From Planotetraspora mira (lineage in GTDB: Bacteria; Actinomycetota; Actinomycetes; Streptosporangiales; Streptosporangiaceae), in NCBI RefSeq assembly GCF_016863275.1, contig NZ_BOOO01000048.1, positions 33,034-97,033 of the forward strand: 64,000 nucleotides of DNA, given 5' to 3'. The translations under genes and the position numbers were made by a program. Numbering within the stretch: position 1 is the first letter of the stretch; every line of letters starts with the position of its first letter. Below, piece by piece: positions 8,543-16,271 of this stretch. The notes under the pieces were generated by a model, which saw nothing but the letters and a program-made list of their open reading frames with translations, was not told where the DNA came from and made no database searches.

Positions 8543-8629
8543 ATGGATGCAGACGTACTCGACTGGAACCGGACGCTGCGCGACCTCGACCTGCACACGA
8601 AGCCCGCTACGAACGGAGCAACCCGATGA
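8543..8629 (+). CDS. 28-residue leader ORF coupled to the VOC gene
   Basis: ATG at 8543 opens a frame beginning MDADVLDWNRTLRDLDL and ending in ATNGATR, with its TGA at 8627-8629 overlapping the ATG of the VOC gene at 8626. The overlap would couple translation. The peptide has no recognisable domain; it may be a leader peptide or the residue of a deleted gene. It is short, so coding status is unproven. Confidence 0.35.
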   Translation: MDADVLDWNRTLRDLDLHTKPATNGATR

Positions 8630-9087
8630 GCCGCCATATCCAGGTCACCTTCGACGCCCACGACCCGCGGGCTCTGTCGACCTTCTGGCGCGACGTGCTG
8701 GGCTACGTCCACCCCGGCCCGCCCGGAGTCGACCTGCCCGAGGACGCCGACCCGCTGGCCGCGTGGGACGACTTCCTCGCGCGGGTCGGCGTACCGGAGG
8801 AGCAGCGCAACACGAGGTCGGCCCTCGAGGACCCGGACGGGCACGGCCCACGGCTGTTCTTCCAGCAGGTGCCGGAGGACAAAATCGCCAAGAACCGCGT
8901 CCACCTCGACGTCCGCGCGGCCCCCGGACTGCAAGGAGAGGAGCGGATGGCGGCCTTGGAGGTCGAATGCGACCGGCTCGTCGCGCTGGGAGCGACGCGG
9001 GTACGTCGCTACGAGCCCGCGCCCCCGATGAGCGCCGGCTTCATCGTGATGACCGACCCCGAGGGCAACGAGTTCTGCCTGGACTGA
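8626..9087 (+). CDS. VOC (glyoxalase-like) family protein
   Basis: 153 residues. The start at 8626 has GGAG eight bases upstream, inside the leader ORF. It shows the VOC pattern: IQVTFDAHDPRALSTFWRDV at the start, EDPDGHGPRLFFQQVPE in the middle and IVMTDPEGNEFCLD at the end, with candidate metal ligands His and Glu in the usual places. It resembles the glyoxalase-like domain (Glyoxalase_6) proteins often placed beside WYL or DeoR regulators. Enzymatic role unknown. It ends 15 bases before the convergent MerR gene. Confidence 0.83.
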   Translation: MSRHIQVTFDAHDPRALSTFWRDVLGYVHPGPPGVDLPEDADPLAAWDDFLARVGVPEEQRNTRSALEDPDGHGPRLFFQQVPEDKIAKNRVHLDVRAAPGLQGEERMAALEVECDRLVALGATRVRRYEPAPPMSAGFIVMTDPEGNEFCLD

Positions 9088-9102
9088 CGCAGATCAGCGG
9101 TC

Positions 9103-9786
9103 TCAGCGTTCGCGGGCGCAGAGGTATGCGTCCAGGTCGGCGGCGCCCTTGAGCATGGCTCGGCCCCGGGCGGACAGGCGGGCCTGCCACTCGCGCAGGG
9201 TCGACTCCAGCGGGGCGACGCCTCCGGCGGAGCGGACCTGAGCGATCAGCGGGGCGATCTGCTCCAGGAGGTAGCCGCCCCGCCTGAGCTGGTGGGCCAG
9301 CCGGACGTCCCGTACGTCGGCCGCGCTGTAGATCCGGTAGCCCGTCTGCGGATCGCGGCGCGGCCGGACCAGCCCGGCGTTCTCCCATTTGCGCAGGGTG
9401 GCAGGGCGGATGCCGAGCCTCCTGGCCAGGGGGCCGATGAACGTGTCGCCGCGCTCCTGCGGCATGGGCGCCAGATCGCGGAGCGCGGCTTCGACGGCCT
9501 GGAGAGTGCGGCGGTCGTCGAGCAGTTGGCCGTGACTCTCGTCGATGAGCCGCAGCGCGTCCTCGGTGGCGCCCCGGTTGACCGCCCGCATGATCGACGT
9601 GGCCGTCTGGTGCCCGTGCCCGGGCGCGAGGGCGAGGAAAGCGCGCAGGGATTGCGCGTGCAACGGTGTATAGGTGCGATAGCCGTGGACGGTGCGTTCG
9701 GCGGCGGGCAGGATGCCGGCGTCCTCGTAGTTTCTGATCGCCTGGGTGGACAGGCCGTGCTCGCGCGCCAGGTCCACTGGCCTCAT
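9103..9786 (-). CDS. TioE-type MerR regulator with two HTH domains
   Basis: 227 residues with two MerR-type DNA-binding domains in one chain: the first at residues 1-70 (LAREHGLSTQAIRNYEDAGI, then GYRTYTPLHAQSLRAF) and the second at about 113-185 (LARRLGIRPATLRKWENAGL, then GYRIYSAADVRDVRLA). NCBI names this architecture TioE family. It diverges from an erythromycin-esterase-like gene and probably controls it. There is no obvious C-terminal metal-binding cysteine pair, so a drug or small-molecule signal is more likely than a metal. Confidence 0.87.
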   Translation of the reverse strand: MRPVDLAREHGLSTQAIRNYEDAGILPAAERTVHGYRTYTPLHAQSLRAFLALAPGHGHQTATSIMRAVNRGATEDALRLIDESHGQLLDDRRTLQAVEAALRDLAPMPQERGDTFIGPLARRLGIRPATLRKWENAGLVRPRRDPQTGYRIYSAADVRDVRLAHQLRRGGYLLEQIAPLIAQVRSAGGVAPLESTLREWQARLSARGRAMLKGAADLDAYLCARER

Positions 9787-9876
9787 GGATGCATCACCGA
9801 TTGAAGGTTTTCGTGCTGAAAGCGGGCATTCTCACGGCAAAGTTTACATCGAATGTTCAGCGATACCGTTGAAGGC

Positions 9877-11034
9877 ATGGACATCAAGGACACGGCCCGG
9901 CCGCTCGACGGCGCGGGCGTCTCGGCGTTCCTCCGGTCGCTTCCCGCTGAGCCCCTGCTGCTCGGCCTGGGCGAGGCCAGGCACTTCGTGGGAGAGCTGG
10001 GCGAGTTGCGCAACGAGATCTTCCGGCACCTGGTCGAGCACGAGGGCTACCGGTCGTTCGCCATCGAGAGCGACTGCCTCAGGGGTCTCGTGGTCGACGA
10101 CTACATCGCGACGGGCGCGGGCACGCTCGACGACGTCATGGAGCGCGGCTTCAGCCACGGCTTCGGCGCGTCCCCGGCCAGCCGCGAACTCGTGCGCTGG
10201 ATGCGCGCGTACAACGAGGAGCATGACGAAAAGCTCCGGTTCTTCGGCTTCGACGGCCCGCTGGAGTACTGGGCCGAGAGCCCGCGCGAGGCGCTCACCG
10301 CTCTCTGCGCCCTCCTCGACGGCCCGTTGCCCTGCACCAGGGAGACCCTCGACGCGCTGCTCGGCCCGGACGACCGGTGGACGAACGAGGCCACGGTCAT
10401 GGACCCGTCTCAGTCGATCGGCCAGTCCGCCGACGCCCAGCGGCTGCGGCTGCTCGCCGACGACCTGGTGACACTGCTCGACACTCAGATGCCGCGGCTG
10501 AGCGCGAAAGACAGGGAGCGGGCGGCGCTGTACGGGCGCACCGCCGTCGGCCTGCTCCGCTACCACTCCTCGATGGCCGACACGTCCCCGGCGCGGATAA
10601 TGCGGCTGTCGGCCCTGCGGGACGCGATGATGGCCGCCAACCTGCGCGCCATCGCCGGGCAAGGCCCCGCCCTGGTCTTCTGCCACAACCTTCACCTGCA
10701 GCGGGACAAGAGCTTCATGCGGCTCGGCGACCTGCCGGTGGAGTGGTGGAGCGCAGGGGCGATCACCGAAGCGCACCTGGGCGACCGGTACGCCTTCCTG
10801 GCCTCCGCCTTCGGCACGGTCGGCGACGACACCCCGCCCACGGACACCGTCGAGGGCATCCTGTCCACGCTCCCGTGGGACCGCTCCCTCATCGACGCCC
10901 GCCGCCTGGTCGAGGCCATCACGAAGCCCGCCCCGCGCGTCTCGCACGACTTCCGCTATTTCCCGCTGGACCCGGCCCAGCTCAACATGATCGACGGCGT
11001 CGTCTTCCTCAAGCAGGTTGTCAGCCTCGATTGA
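9877..11034 (+). CDS. Erythromycin esterase family protein
   Basis: 385 residues from ATG 9877; an alternative ATG at 9853 is inside the promoter region and less likely. Family motifs are visible: LLGLGEARHFVGEL (the GEa.H motif containing the proposed catalytic His), FAIESD, FFGFDGP and LVFCHNLHLQRD (second conserved His). Characterised members hydrolyse the macrolactone of erythromycin, but most homologues are untested and may act on other lactones. A TioE-type regulator diverges from it, suggesting drug- or metabolite-inducible expression. A strong hairpin follows the gene. Confidence 0.82.
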   Translation: MDIKDTARPLDGAGVSAFLRSLPAEPLLLGLGEARHFVGELGELRNEIFRHLVEHEGYRSFAIESDCLRGLVVDDYIATGAGTLDDVMERGFSHGFGASPASRELVRWMRAYNEEHDEKLRFFGFDGPLEYWAESPREALTALCALLDGPLPCTRETLDALLGPDDRWTNEATVMDPSQSIGQSADAQRLRLLADDLVTLLDTQMPRLSAKDRERAALYGRTAVGLLRYHSSMADTSPARIMRLSALRDAMMAANLRAIAGQGPALVFCHNLHLQRDKSFMRLGDLPVEWWSAGAITEAHLGDRYAFLASAFGTVGDDTPPTDTVEGILSTLPWDRSLIDARRLVEAITKPAPRVSHDFRYFPLDPAQLNMIDGVVFLKQVVSLD

Positions 11035-11048
11035 CAGGCGTGTGCCGG

Positions 11049-11081
11049 CCCCAGCACGATCTGCCGGCTTTCGTGCTGGGG
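11049..11081 (+). terminator. 11-bp stem hairpin after the erythromycin-esterase-like gene
   Basis: CCCCAGCACGA (11049-11059) pairs perfectly with TCGTGCTGGGG (11071-11081) around an 11-base loop, 15 bases after the stop codon. Confidence 0.6.
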
Positions 11082-11156
11082 GAGCCCGCCCCCCGGCTTC
11101 GCGATCTCCATCGCGTTCCTGGAGGCCTCGGGCATAGCGTTCACTCTCAATTCATT

Positions 11157-11300
11157 GCAACTCGAGAACCGACGGTGTTGCATTACGTTTCAAGGCCATC
11201 GCAACGATTTTCTAGCTTTCACCTGCATAGATGATGAGTATGCGCAACGACTTTGTTGCCGTCTCCCTGAAAGCAACGTAGCGTTTCCAATGTCGGAAAC
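11157..11300. promoter_or_regulatory. Cluster of GCAAC/GTTGC half-sites and a GTTTCC-GGAAAC repeat upstream of the DUF4097 gene
   Basis: Six GCAAC or GTTGC elements lie in about 120 bases: 11157-11161, 11177-11181 (inverted), 11201-11205, 11244-11248, 11255-11259 (inverted) and 11273-11277. Two pairs form inverted repeats, with 15- and 6-base spacers. A separate perfect repeat, GTTTCC-6-GGAAAC, is at 11283-11300, 24 bases before the start codon. This stretch is also lower in G+C than its surroundings. It looks like a complex operator; the regulator is not adjacent. Confidence 0.45.
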
Positions 11301-11324
11301 AACGAACGAGCACAGGAGAACATC

Positions 11325-11987
11325 ATGCAGAAGTTCGACACCCCCGCCCCGATCACCACCGTCCTGAACATCCCCGCCGGACGTGTCCAGCTCATCGCCG
11401 CCGACCGGACCGACACCACCGTCGAGGTCCTGCCCACCAACCCCGCCAAGAGCCGCGACACCAAGACCGCCGAGCAGACCACCGTCGCCTACGCCGACGG
11501 CGTCCTGCGGATCGAGACCACGCCGAACAACCAGCTGTTCGGCCCGTCTGGATCCATCGAAGTGACGGTCAAGCTGCCCGCCGGCTCCCGCATCGAGGCC
11601 AAGGCCGCCGGCTGCGAACTCCGCGGTGTCGGCCGCCTCGGCGACGTCGCCTTCGACGGCGCGTACCGCCAGATCAAGATCGACGAGGCCGCGACCGTCC
11701 GCCTCACGGCGATCGACGGCGATGTCGAGGTCGGGCGGCTGGGCGGCCCCGCGAACATCAGCACCGCACGAGGCGACATCCGCATCACCGAGGCCACCGG
11801 CGGCGCGGTCGTGCTGCGCACCCAGTTCGGCGACATTTCGGTCGCCGCCGCCGGCGGCGTCTCGGCCTCTCTGGACGCCGGCACCTCCTACGGCCGCGTC
11901 AGCAACACCCTCAAGAACGACGGCACCGCCGGACTCGACATCCGCGCCACCACTTCCAAAGGCGACATCACCGCCCGCAGCCTCTGA
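11325..11987 (+). CDS. DUF4097 beta-strand repeat protein
   Basis: 220 residues. AGGAG six bases upstream supports the ATG. The protein is a run of short beta-strand repeats (VQLIAADRTDTTVEV, then GDVEVGRLGGPANI and GDIRITEATGGAVVL), the pattern of DUF4097/YvlB-type right-handed helical proteins. There is no signal peptide or membrane segment. In actinomycetes this family often precedes a daunorubicin-type ABC transporter; here no transporter follows, so it stands alone. Function unknown. Confidence 0.8.
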   Translation: MQKFDTPAPITTVLNIPAGRVQLIAADRTDTTVEVLPTNPAKSRDTKTAEQTTVAYADGVLRIETTPNNQLFGPSGSIEVTVKLPAGSRIEAKAAGCELRGVGRLGDVAFDGAYRQIKIDEAATVRLTAIDGDVEVGRLGGPANISTARGDIRITEATGGAVVLRTQFGDISVAAAGGVSASLDAGTSYGRVSNTLKNDGTAGLDIRATTSKGDITARSL

Positions 11988-12234
11988 AGGAGCAGAACCA
12001 GGACCATCCGGCCGGGCCCACCGCGATCGAGATCCTTTCGGTCGTCGCCGAGGCCCGGCCGTCCACCCCGAGGGGCCTGCGATCCACACGCAGGGCCGGG
12101 AGAAGTCGTACAAGACGTCGCCACTCAGGGGCACTGGCGGCGGGGCCGAGCAAGTCGAGGTGGTGGTGCTTGAGCGGGGCACCCGGCGATCCGGGCATAC
12201 TGCAGCCGAATCGTCACACAGGAGACGCCAACGC

Positions 12235-13347
12235 ATGAATACGCCCCCATCGACACCTGGAGCGGAGCGGACTGACGGATCATCCGTCCAGATCGGCGCT
12301 CTCGTTCCGCTGACTCGGCCTGGCTGGGTCGAGGCAGGCCGGCACTTGCTCGCCGGACTCGAACTGGCCGTTCGCGAAGTCAACGAGGCCGGCGGGATCG
12401 CCGGAAGACCACTCGAGCTGGTGGTCCGAGACACCGCGGCTGATCCGCAGAGGGCCGCGGCGGCCGTAGACGAACTGGCTCACCTGGGCGTGGCCGCCTT
12501 GGCGGGGGAGTATCACAGCGTCGTCGCTCGCGCCGCCGCCGCCAGGGCCGACGCCCTCGGCCTGCCGTTCCTCTGCTCGTCAGCGGTTCTCGACGCGCTC
12601 ACCGAACAGCCGACGGAATGGGTCGCGCGCCTCGCCCCGGCGCAGTCCCACGGCTGGCGGATCTACGCGGACTTCCTCCTCAGCGCCGGCCACAGCCGAA
12701 TCGCCGTAGCAGCCCAGCCGAGTGTCTACTGGGCATCTGGGGCCCGCATTCTGCGGGACTACCTCGCTCCACGCGGCGGCTCCGTCATCGAACTCGACAT
12801 GCGGGCGCTCGCACCCGCGGCCGTGTGCGACGAACTCGTCGACAATCGCGCGACAGCACTCCTTCTTCTGGTCGGCCACCCGGAGCCGGCAGTGTCGATC
12901 GTCACGTCTGTCCGCCGCGACCGGCGCCTCGCCGAGATCATGATTGGTGCTCCGGCCGGGCAACCGGAGTTCGCCGAATGGGCGACGTTGCTGGGCGACG
13001 ACAGCGCCGCGATCCCGTTCTTGCGTTACCTGCCCGAGCGTCTCAGCCCACTCGGTGCACGAGTCGAGACGGCCCTCCGCGAGCGGCTGGCCGAAGCGCC
13101 CTCCTTCGTATCCTTCGAGGGCTACGACACGGTCACCGTCCTCGCCGATGTGCTGCGTTCTCACGGCGCGGACCGGGCGCGCACTGCCGAGTCCTGGCCG
13201 CGCGTCGCAGTCGAAGGCACCCGCGGGCAGATCCAGTTCTCCCGCACGCCGGGCATCAGCGTTTGGCAATGGGCTTGGACACCGGTCCAAGTCGTCGATC
13301 GAGATCCGGCGGAACCCGGTCGCTTTCGGATCCTTCACACCGGCTGA
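12235..13347 (+). CDS. ABC-type substrate-binding (PBP1, branched-chain amino-acid type) protein without signal peptide
   Basis: 370 residues from ATG 12235, with AGGAGA nine bases upstream. From about residue 20 it follows the LivJ/AmiC-type PBP1 fold: QIGALVPLTRPGWVEAG, LAVREVNEAGGIAGRPLELV (ligand-binding N-lobe) and FVSFEGYDTVTVLADVLR near the end. The N-terminus is polar with no lipobox or hydrophobic helix, and no permease or ATPase gene is nearby. It may therefore be a cytoplasmic ligand sensor (AmiC-like) rather than a transporter part, or its export signal has been lost. Substrate unknown. Confidence 0.78.
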   Translation: MNTPPSTPGAERTDGSSVQIGALVPLTRPGWVEAGRHLLAGLELAVREVNEAGGIAGRPLELVVRDTAADPQRAAAAVDELAHLGVAALAGEYHSVVARAAAARADALGLPFLCSSAVLDALTEQPTEWVARLAPAQSHGWRIYADFLLSAGHSRIAVAAQPSVYWASGARILRDYLAPRGGSVIELDMRALAPAAVCDELVDNRATALLLLVGHPEPAVSIVTSVRRDRRLAEIMIGAPAGQPEFAEWATLLGDDSAAIPFLRYLPERLSPLGARVETALRERLAEAPSFVSFEGYDTVTVLADVLRSHGADRARTAESWPRVAVEGTRGQIQFSRTPGISVWQWAWTPVQVVDRDPAEPGRFRILHTG

Positions 13348-13389
13348 GAGAGCACGGACGGTGTCACGCGGCGTTTCACGACGCGCGGT

Positions 13390-13427
13390 GGTTCGGCGTC
13401 GACAGGATCCCGCGTCGACGCCGAACC
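13390..13427. terminator. 14-bp stem bidirectional terminator
   Basis: GGTTCGGCGTCGAC (13390-13403) pairs perfectly with GTCGACGCCGAACC (13414-13427) over a 10-base loop. It lies between the convergent PBP1-like and VOC genes and probably ends transcription in both directions. Confidence 0.6.
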
Positions 13428-13541
13428 TACGCCTCGGTGCCGGTCACGCCGGTCATGCCGGACCGTCCGTCCAGACGAATCCGGCCGGTGTGCCCGGCAG
13501 TGGCCGCGTCACCCCCACACGACAGGGGCTTTCCCCGACCG

Positions 13542-13955
13542 CTACTCCGCGTAGGGCTGGTCCGTTCCCCGTGCGCTGTAGCCAAGACTCCAGATGTAGC
13601 CGTCCAGGTCCGCGAAGGAGCCGCCGTACCCGCCCCACGGCAGGACGCCGGCGGGCTTGAGGACCGTGGCGCCGGCCTTCTCGGCCTCCGCGAGGATCTC
13701 ATCGACTCGCGCCTCGCTGCGGACGACGTAGGTGAGGACCAGACCCGTGAAGCCGCTGCCTTCCGGGCTCGTGCCCACCTGCCCGGCCAGGCCTTCGCGG
13801 CCGTAGAAGCCGACCGGCGAGGCGCCGTCCGATTCGAAGAACACCGAGATGCCGTAGTCTCTGTCGACCTTCCAGCCGAGACCCTCCGTATAGAACTGCT
13901 TGGACCGCTCCAGGTCCCGGACGCCGAGGAGGATCGAGCTCACGTGCGCCTTCAT
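13542..13955 (-). CDS. VOC family protein
   Basis: 137 residues from MKAHVSSILLGVRDLE; AGGAGA lies directly upstream of the ATG at 13955. It has VRDLERSKQFYTEGLGW (the usual first beta-alpha unit) and ends SFADLDGYIWSLGY, where the family has a metal-ligand Glu/Asp. It resembles the glyoxalase/bleomycin-resistance proteins encoded next to SigJ-type sigma factors. It diverges from such a sigma gene. Confidence 0.83.
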   Translation of the reverse strand: MKAHVSSILLGVRDLERSKQFYTEGLGWKVDRDYGISVFFESDGASPVGFYGREGLAGQVGTSPEGSGFTGLVLTYVVRSEARVDEILAEAEKAGATVLKPAGVLPWGGYGGSFADLDGYIWSLGYSARGTDQPYAE

Positions 13956-14091
13956 GCCATGTCTCCTGATGATTTCGGTATATGCGCTGCCTGAACCGGC
14001 AGGCGTGACACCCGGGCCGGGCCCGGCGGTCACATCGGCGTGGGTTCGCCGGTCAATTGGTATGACAGGCCGAGACGGAGGAATGTGACCG

Positions 14092-14961
14092 ATGATCGAG
14101 CAGGACTGGCTGAACGAGCGGTTCGCAGAGCACCAAGACCGCTTGCAGGCGGTGGCCTACCGAATGCTCGGCTCACCCGGCGAAGCCGAAGACGCGGTCC
14201 AGGAGGCGTGGCTGCGGGTCAGCCGCGCCGACACCGGCCAGGTGGAGAACCCGGCCGGGTGGCTGACCACGGTCGTCGCCCGGGTCTGTCTGAACATGCT
14301 GGAGGCACGCCGCAACCGGCGTGAGGAGTCGGCCGGGGCGCTGCCGCCCGAGCCGGCCGCACCGCACACGAGCACCCTCCCGACCGGCCAGGCCGACCCC
14401 GAGGGCGAGGCGCTGCTGGCGGATTCGGTCGGTGTCGCGCTGATGGTGGTGCTGGACACCCTGACTCCCGCCGAACGGCTCGCGTTCGTCCTGCACGACG
14501 TCTTCGCCGTGTCGTTCGGCGAGATCGGCGCCGTCATCGACCGCTCCCCGGCGGCGGCACGGCAACTCGCCAGCCGGGCCCGGCGCCGGGTGCAAGGAGC
14601 GTCCGAGGCATCCGATGCCGCGCGATCCCCGAAGCGGGAAATCGTCGCTGCGTTCCTTGCCGCCTCCCGGAGCGGGGATTTCGCCGCCCTGCTCGAACTG
14701 CTCGATCCGGACGCCGTGGCCGTCGAGGTCCGCGGCGCCCACGCGGTGGCGGCCTTCTTCGCCGGACGAGCTCAGGCCGCCCGGCTGGCTCTGGTCGACG
14801 GCGTTCCGTCGGCCGTCTGGTCGCACCGCGGCCAGCCGAAGGCCGTCCTCACCTTCACCATCGGTGCCGGGAAGATCACCCACATCGCCGTCGACACCGA
14901 CGCCGACCGGCTTCGCGACCTTGACATCGTCTTTCTTCACGCCGGCAAAGGGGAGCGGTGA
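14092..14961 (+). CDS. ECF sigma factor, SigJ type with SnoaL-like C-terminal domain
   Basis: 289 residues. Region 2 is seen in RLQAVAYRMLGSPGEAEDAV and AWLRVSRADTGQVENPAGWL, and region 4 in LTPAERLAFVLHDVFAVSF and IGAVIDRSPAAARQLASRAR. After residue ~190 comes a SnoaL/NTF2-like domain (REIVAAFLAASRSGDFAALL) that replaces a separate anti-sigma factor in these groups and modulates activity. GGAGGAA ten bases upstream fixes the start. A VOC gene is divergent and another overlaps its stop codon, so both are candidate regulon members. No anti-sigma gene is present. Confidence 0.9.
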   Translation: MIEQDWLNERFAEHQDRLQAVAYRMLGSPGEAEDAVQEAWLRVSRADTGQVENPAGWLTTVVARVCLNMLEARRNRREESAGALPPEPAAPHTSTLPTGQADPEGEALLADSVGVALMVVLDTLTPAERLAFVLHDVFAVSFGEIGAVIDRSPAAARQLASRARRRVQGASEASDAARSPKREIVAAFLAASRSGDFAALLELLDPDAVAVEVRGAHAVAAFFAGRAQAARLALVDGVPSAVWSHRGQPKAVLTFTIGAGKITHIAVDTDADRLRDLDIVFLHAGKGER

Positions 14962-15494
14962 TGAGCCATGCTCCCCGACCGGCCCGCAGCGTGACCGGCA
15001 TGAATCTCAAGGTCTCGTCTTGCACTCTCGCCGTCCACGACCTCGACGAGGCGCTCGGCTTCTACCGTGACGTGCTCGGCTTCGAGGTACGCGATGACGT
15101 CGAGGGCGAGGAGACGCGGTGGATGAGCGTCGGCCTGCCGTCGCAGCCGAACATGCGGATCATCCTCAAATCACCCGGCGCAGACCTGGGTGCCTCGCCG
15201 GCCGACCGGCAGGCGATGGAGGAGTTGATGGCCGACGGCCTGCTGGGCCATCTTGTCTTCGAGACCGACGACTGCGACGCCACCTTCCAGCACATCGAGG
15301 CAGCGGGCGCTGAAGTGATGCAAGAACCGATCAACCAGCCCGACGGCGTCCGCGACTGCGCCTTCCGCGATCCCTCCGGCAACATGCTGCGATTCACCCA
15401 GCCGCGGCACAGGCGGGAACACGTGCTCGCCATCGAAAGCGCGAAGAAGCCCGAGACACGCATACGGCGGACGGAACGCGGTCGAATGCCGTGA
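14961..15494 (+). CDS. VOC family protein coupled to the SigJ-type sigma gene
   Basis: 177 residues from ATG 14961, which shares one base with the sigma factor stop (TGATG). A shorter start at MNLKVSS (15000) matches the usual family N-terminus but lacks a clear ribosome site. Motifs: LAVHDLDEALGFYRDVLGFE, GHLVFETDD and CAFRDPSGNMLRFTQP. Translation coupling with the sigma factor suggests that the two are made together and that its ligand or substrate is connected to the signal. Confidence 0.83.
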   Translation: MSHAPRPARSVTGMNLKVSSCTLAVHDLDEALGFYRDVLGFEVRDDVEGEETRWMSVGLPSQPNMRIILKSPGADLGASPADRQAMEELMADGLLGHLVFETDDCDATFQHIEAAGAEVMQEPINQPDGVRDCAFRDPSGNMLRFTQPRHRREHVLAIESAKKPETRIRRTERGRMP

Positions 15495-15542
15495 GATCAC
15501 ATGGTTTGATCGACGCGTGCGGCGATGGGGAGAGGGATCGGG

Positions 15543-16136
15543 ATGAGGACGTTCACCAGTTGGAAGACCGCGCAGGGCGCCGAAACCGCCCTGGCCGATC
15601 TGCTGCCGCAGGAGACCTTTCATGAGGTCCGCGGGGCTCTGGCGTTCGCCGCCGAGCAGCATGGCGATCAGCTTCGGCCGACGGGCGATCCGTACGTGGC
15701 CCACCTGGTGGAGGCACTGGAGACGGCGGTGGCCGGGGCGGGGATCGTGGACCGCGACGTGCTGGTCGCGCTCGCGCTGCACGACGTCGTGGAGGACACG
15801 CCCTGCCCGATCTCCTCGATCGCCGATCGGTTCGGCGAGCGGGTAGCCGAACTGGTCGGCTGGGTGACCAAGCCGCAGACACCGACCGGAGGCGACAAGC
15901 GCGAGGTGAAGCGGGCCTACCTCCGCTCTCTCGCCTCGGCACCGGACCAGGCCGTGCTCGTCAAGTTGGCCGATCGGGTCAGCAACGTGCAGGAGTTGCA
16001 CCGCATGCCGGAGGACTTCCAGCGCCGGTACCACCGCGAGACCGTCGACTTCATCCTTCCGCTCGCCCAGCGCGAGCCGTGGTTCGCCGACTGGTTCGAG
16101 ACCTGGCGGAAGGCCTGGCGCGAGCTCGAAGCCTGA
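15543..16136 (+). CDS. Small HD-domain protein, alarmone-hydrolase (SAH/Mesh1) like
   Basis: 197 residues from ATG 15543. It carries the RelA/SpoT-type HD signature: YVAHLVEALETAVAG (His of the first motif), ALALHDVVEDTPCPI (HD pair and ED), and VLVKLADRVSNVQEL (Asp of motif NxADK-like). It has no synthetase, TGS or ACT domain, so it would be a stand-alone hydrolase. Known small alarmone hydrolases cut (p)ppGpp or NADPH; activity here is inferred. It may be co-transcribed with the sigma/VOC pair, being 48 bases downstream. Confidence 0.75.
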   Translation: MRTFTSWKTAQGAETALADLLPQETFHEVRGALAFAAEQHGDQLRPTGDPYVAHLVEALETAVAGAGIVDRDVLVALALHDVVEDTPCPISSIADRFGERVAELVGWVTKPQTPTGGDKREVKRAYLRSLASAPDQAVLVKLADRVSNVQELHRMPEDFQRRYHRETVDFILPLAQREPWFADWFETWRKAWRELEA

Positions 16137-16271
16137 GACGCTCGGACTGTCGCCATCACCAGATCATGGCGAGCGGCAGCCGAGTTCCGCGGGGTTCGGC
16201 CCGCCCCACCTCGTATCCGTCGCTGTGCGAAGGAAGGCCGGAGCGCCCCCGACGCCCCGGCCCTCCCCGCG

